From NCBI GenBank assembly GCA_916610825.1, contig OU744447.1, positions 34,328,869 to 34,392,868 on the forward strand: a DNA stretch of 64,000 bases. The letters are read 5' to 3'. This DNA comes from Haliclystus octoradiatus (lineage: Eukaryota; Cnidaria; Staurozoa; Stauromedusae; Haliclystidae). The position numbers and the translations under genes are program-made. Below the pieces are notes generated by a model. It saw nothing but the letters and a program-made list of their open reading frames with translations, did not search any database and was not told where the DNA came from. Positions 63,391-64,000 of the stretch are shown piece after piece (positions within the stretch are counted from its first letter, which is position 1; every line of letters starts with the position of its first letter).

Positions 63391-64000
63391 CTATGATAGA
63401 AAAAGAAGACAAAGGAACTGTGAAATTATAACATTAACCCGTACCATTTATTCCGATCATTCTGTATTTCATTTCACTGCGTCGAGTCCAAATGATAATT
63501 ATTCTGTAATCTTAAAAACCAATGAAAAGCTGATTATATTAAAGCCCCTGCTATGATCCCTGTGTTTTAAAGGCTTCTACATTGTTTGCATTAATAGGAG
63601 CTTGAATTAATATCAATTGGCTCGCTACGTAATTGGTGTAATCATCATTCATAGTTCAAGATTCAGAATTGGGTCAGAATGAAAGAGACCGTAAAGGCAA
63701 AAATAAGGAGGTTTAGATTTGGTACCGGTTCAAGTACATCATTCTTGTTGCGCATCATTTCTGTGCATTGGGAAAACCCATTTGCTCTAACATCTTTAGT
63801 TAAACTGGTCCAAAAATAATGAAAGTTTGAAAGTTGAATTGTATTTTCAATTTTATTGTTCTGATGGATAAATTGAGTTCAACGAAGTGGCAACAGTTTC
63901 TTATTTTCTTTTCTATTATCAATGTTTCGGATATCTTCTGAATCCAAGAGTAAGAAATTTGTTTAATATTCTACAAATTTATATAAAAATGAATGTAATT
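63391..64000. other. Intron or upstream region, no exon seen
   Basis: AT-rich. I found no further phosphodiesterase exon on the minus strand before the window ends. Confidence 0.35.

Overview
This window is AT-rich, intron-rich metazoan DNA, most likely from a marine invertebrate; I cannot name the species. The evidence is GT-AG introns, animal-specific gene families (RAP/LRPAP1, GAS2 with CH and GAR domains, a CaaX G-protein gamma subunit, a long-tailed annexin), several tRNA-derived SINE families, non-LTR and Penelope-like retroelement remnants, and many non-autonomous DNA transposons.

Layout. 1-488: exon-like open segments I cannot assign. 3543-5453 (+): a two-exon gene for a small secreted Cys-containing orphan protein with a coiled-coil tail. 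9159-18016 (-): LRPAP1/RAP in four exons, with a nest of hAT-type elements and a LINE in its introns. 19025-27242 (-): the complete PP2A catalytic subunit, 309 codons in seven exons. 28807-49926 (+): an annexin A7/A11-type gene, 16 coding exons and 524 codons, whose introns hold very long (AAT)n arrays, SINEs and tandem palindromes with hammerhead-ribozyme cores. 52190-54820 (+): a G-protein gamma subunit in two exons. 56094-59180 (-): a GAS2-like CH-GAR protein in four exons. 59388-60412: an inverted-repeat element enclosing a Penelope GIY-YIG fragment. 61083-61502 (-): an unrecognised two-TM protein. 63186-63390 (-): one internal exon of an exonuclease/endonuclease/phosphatase-fold phosphodiesterase. 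PP2Ac and the annexin are head to head; the gamma subunit and GAS2 are tail to tail.

The genes are housekeeping genes with unrelated roles: ER chaperoning of LDL-receptor-family proteins, Ser/Thr dephosphorylation, calcium-dependent membrane binding, G-protein signalling and cytoskeletal crosslinking. They do not form a pathway.

The most notable finding is a set of palindromes, three in tandem inside an annexin intron and one at 61.8 kb. Both families fit the same minimal type I hammerhead plan. Helix I sequences differ between families but stay complementary, and helix III is only ACU-NNN-AGU. The one departure is a U-U at the first helix II position. Other points of interest are a SINE head that supplies the last codons of LRPAP1 and leaves no ER-retrieval tetrapeptide, two inverted hAT-type elements with perfect 8-bp target duplications (one carrying a nested hAT), and the orphan secreted protein. 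All exon models were read by eye from splice signals and protein similarity; no searches or alignments were run.
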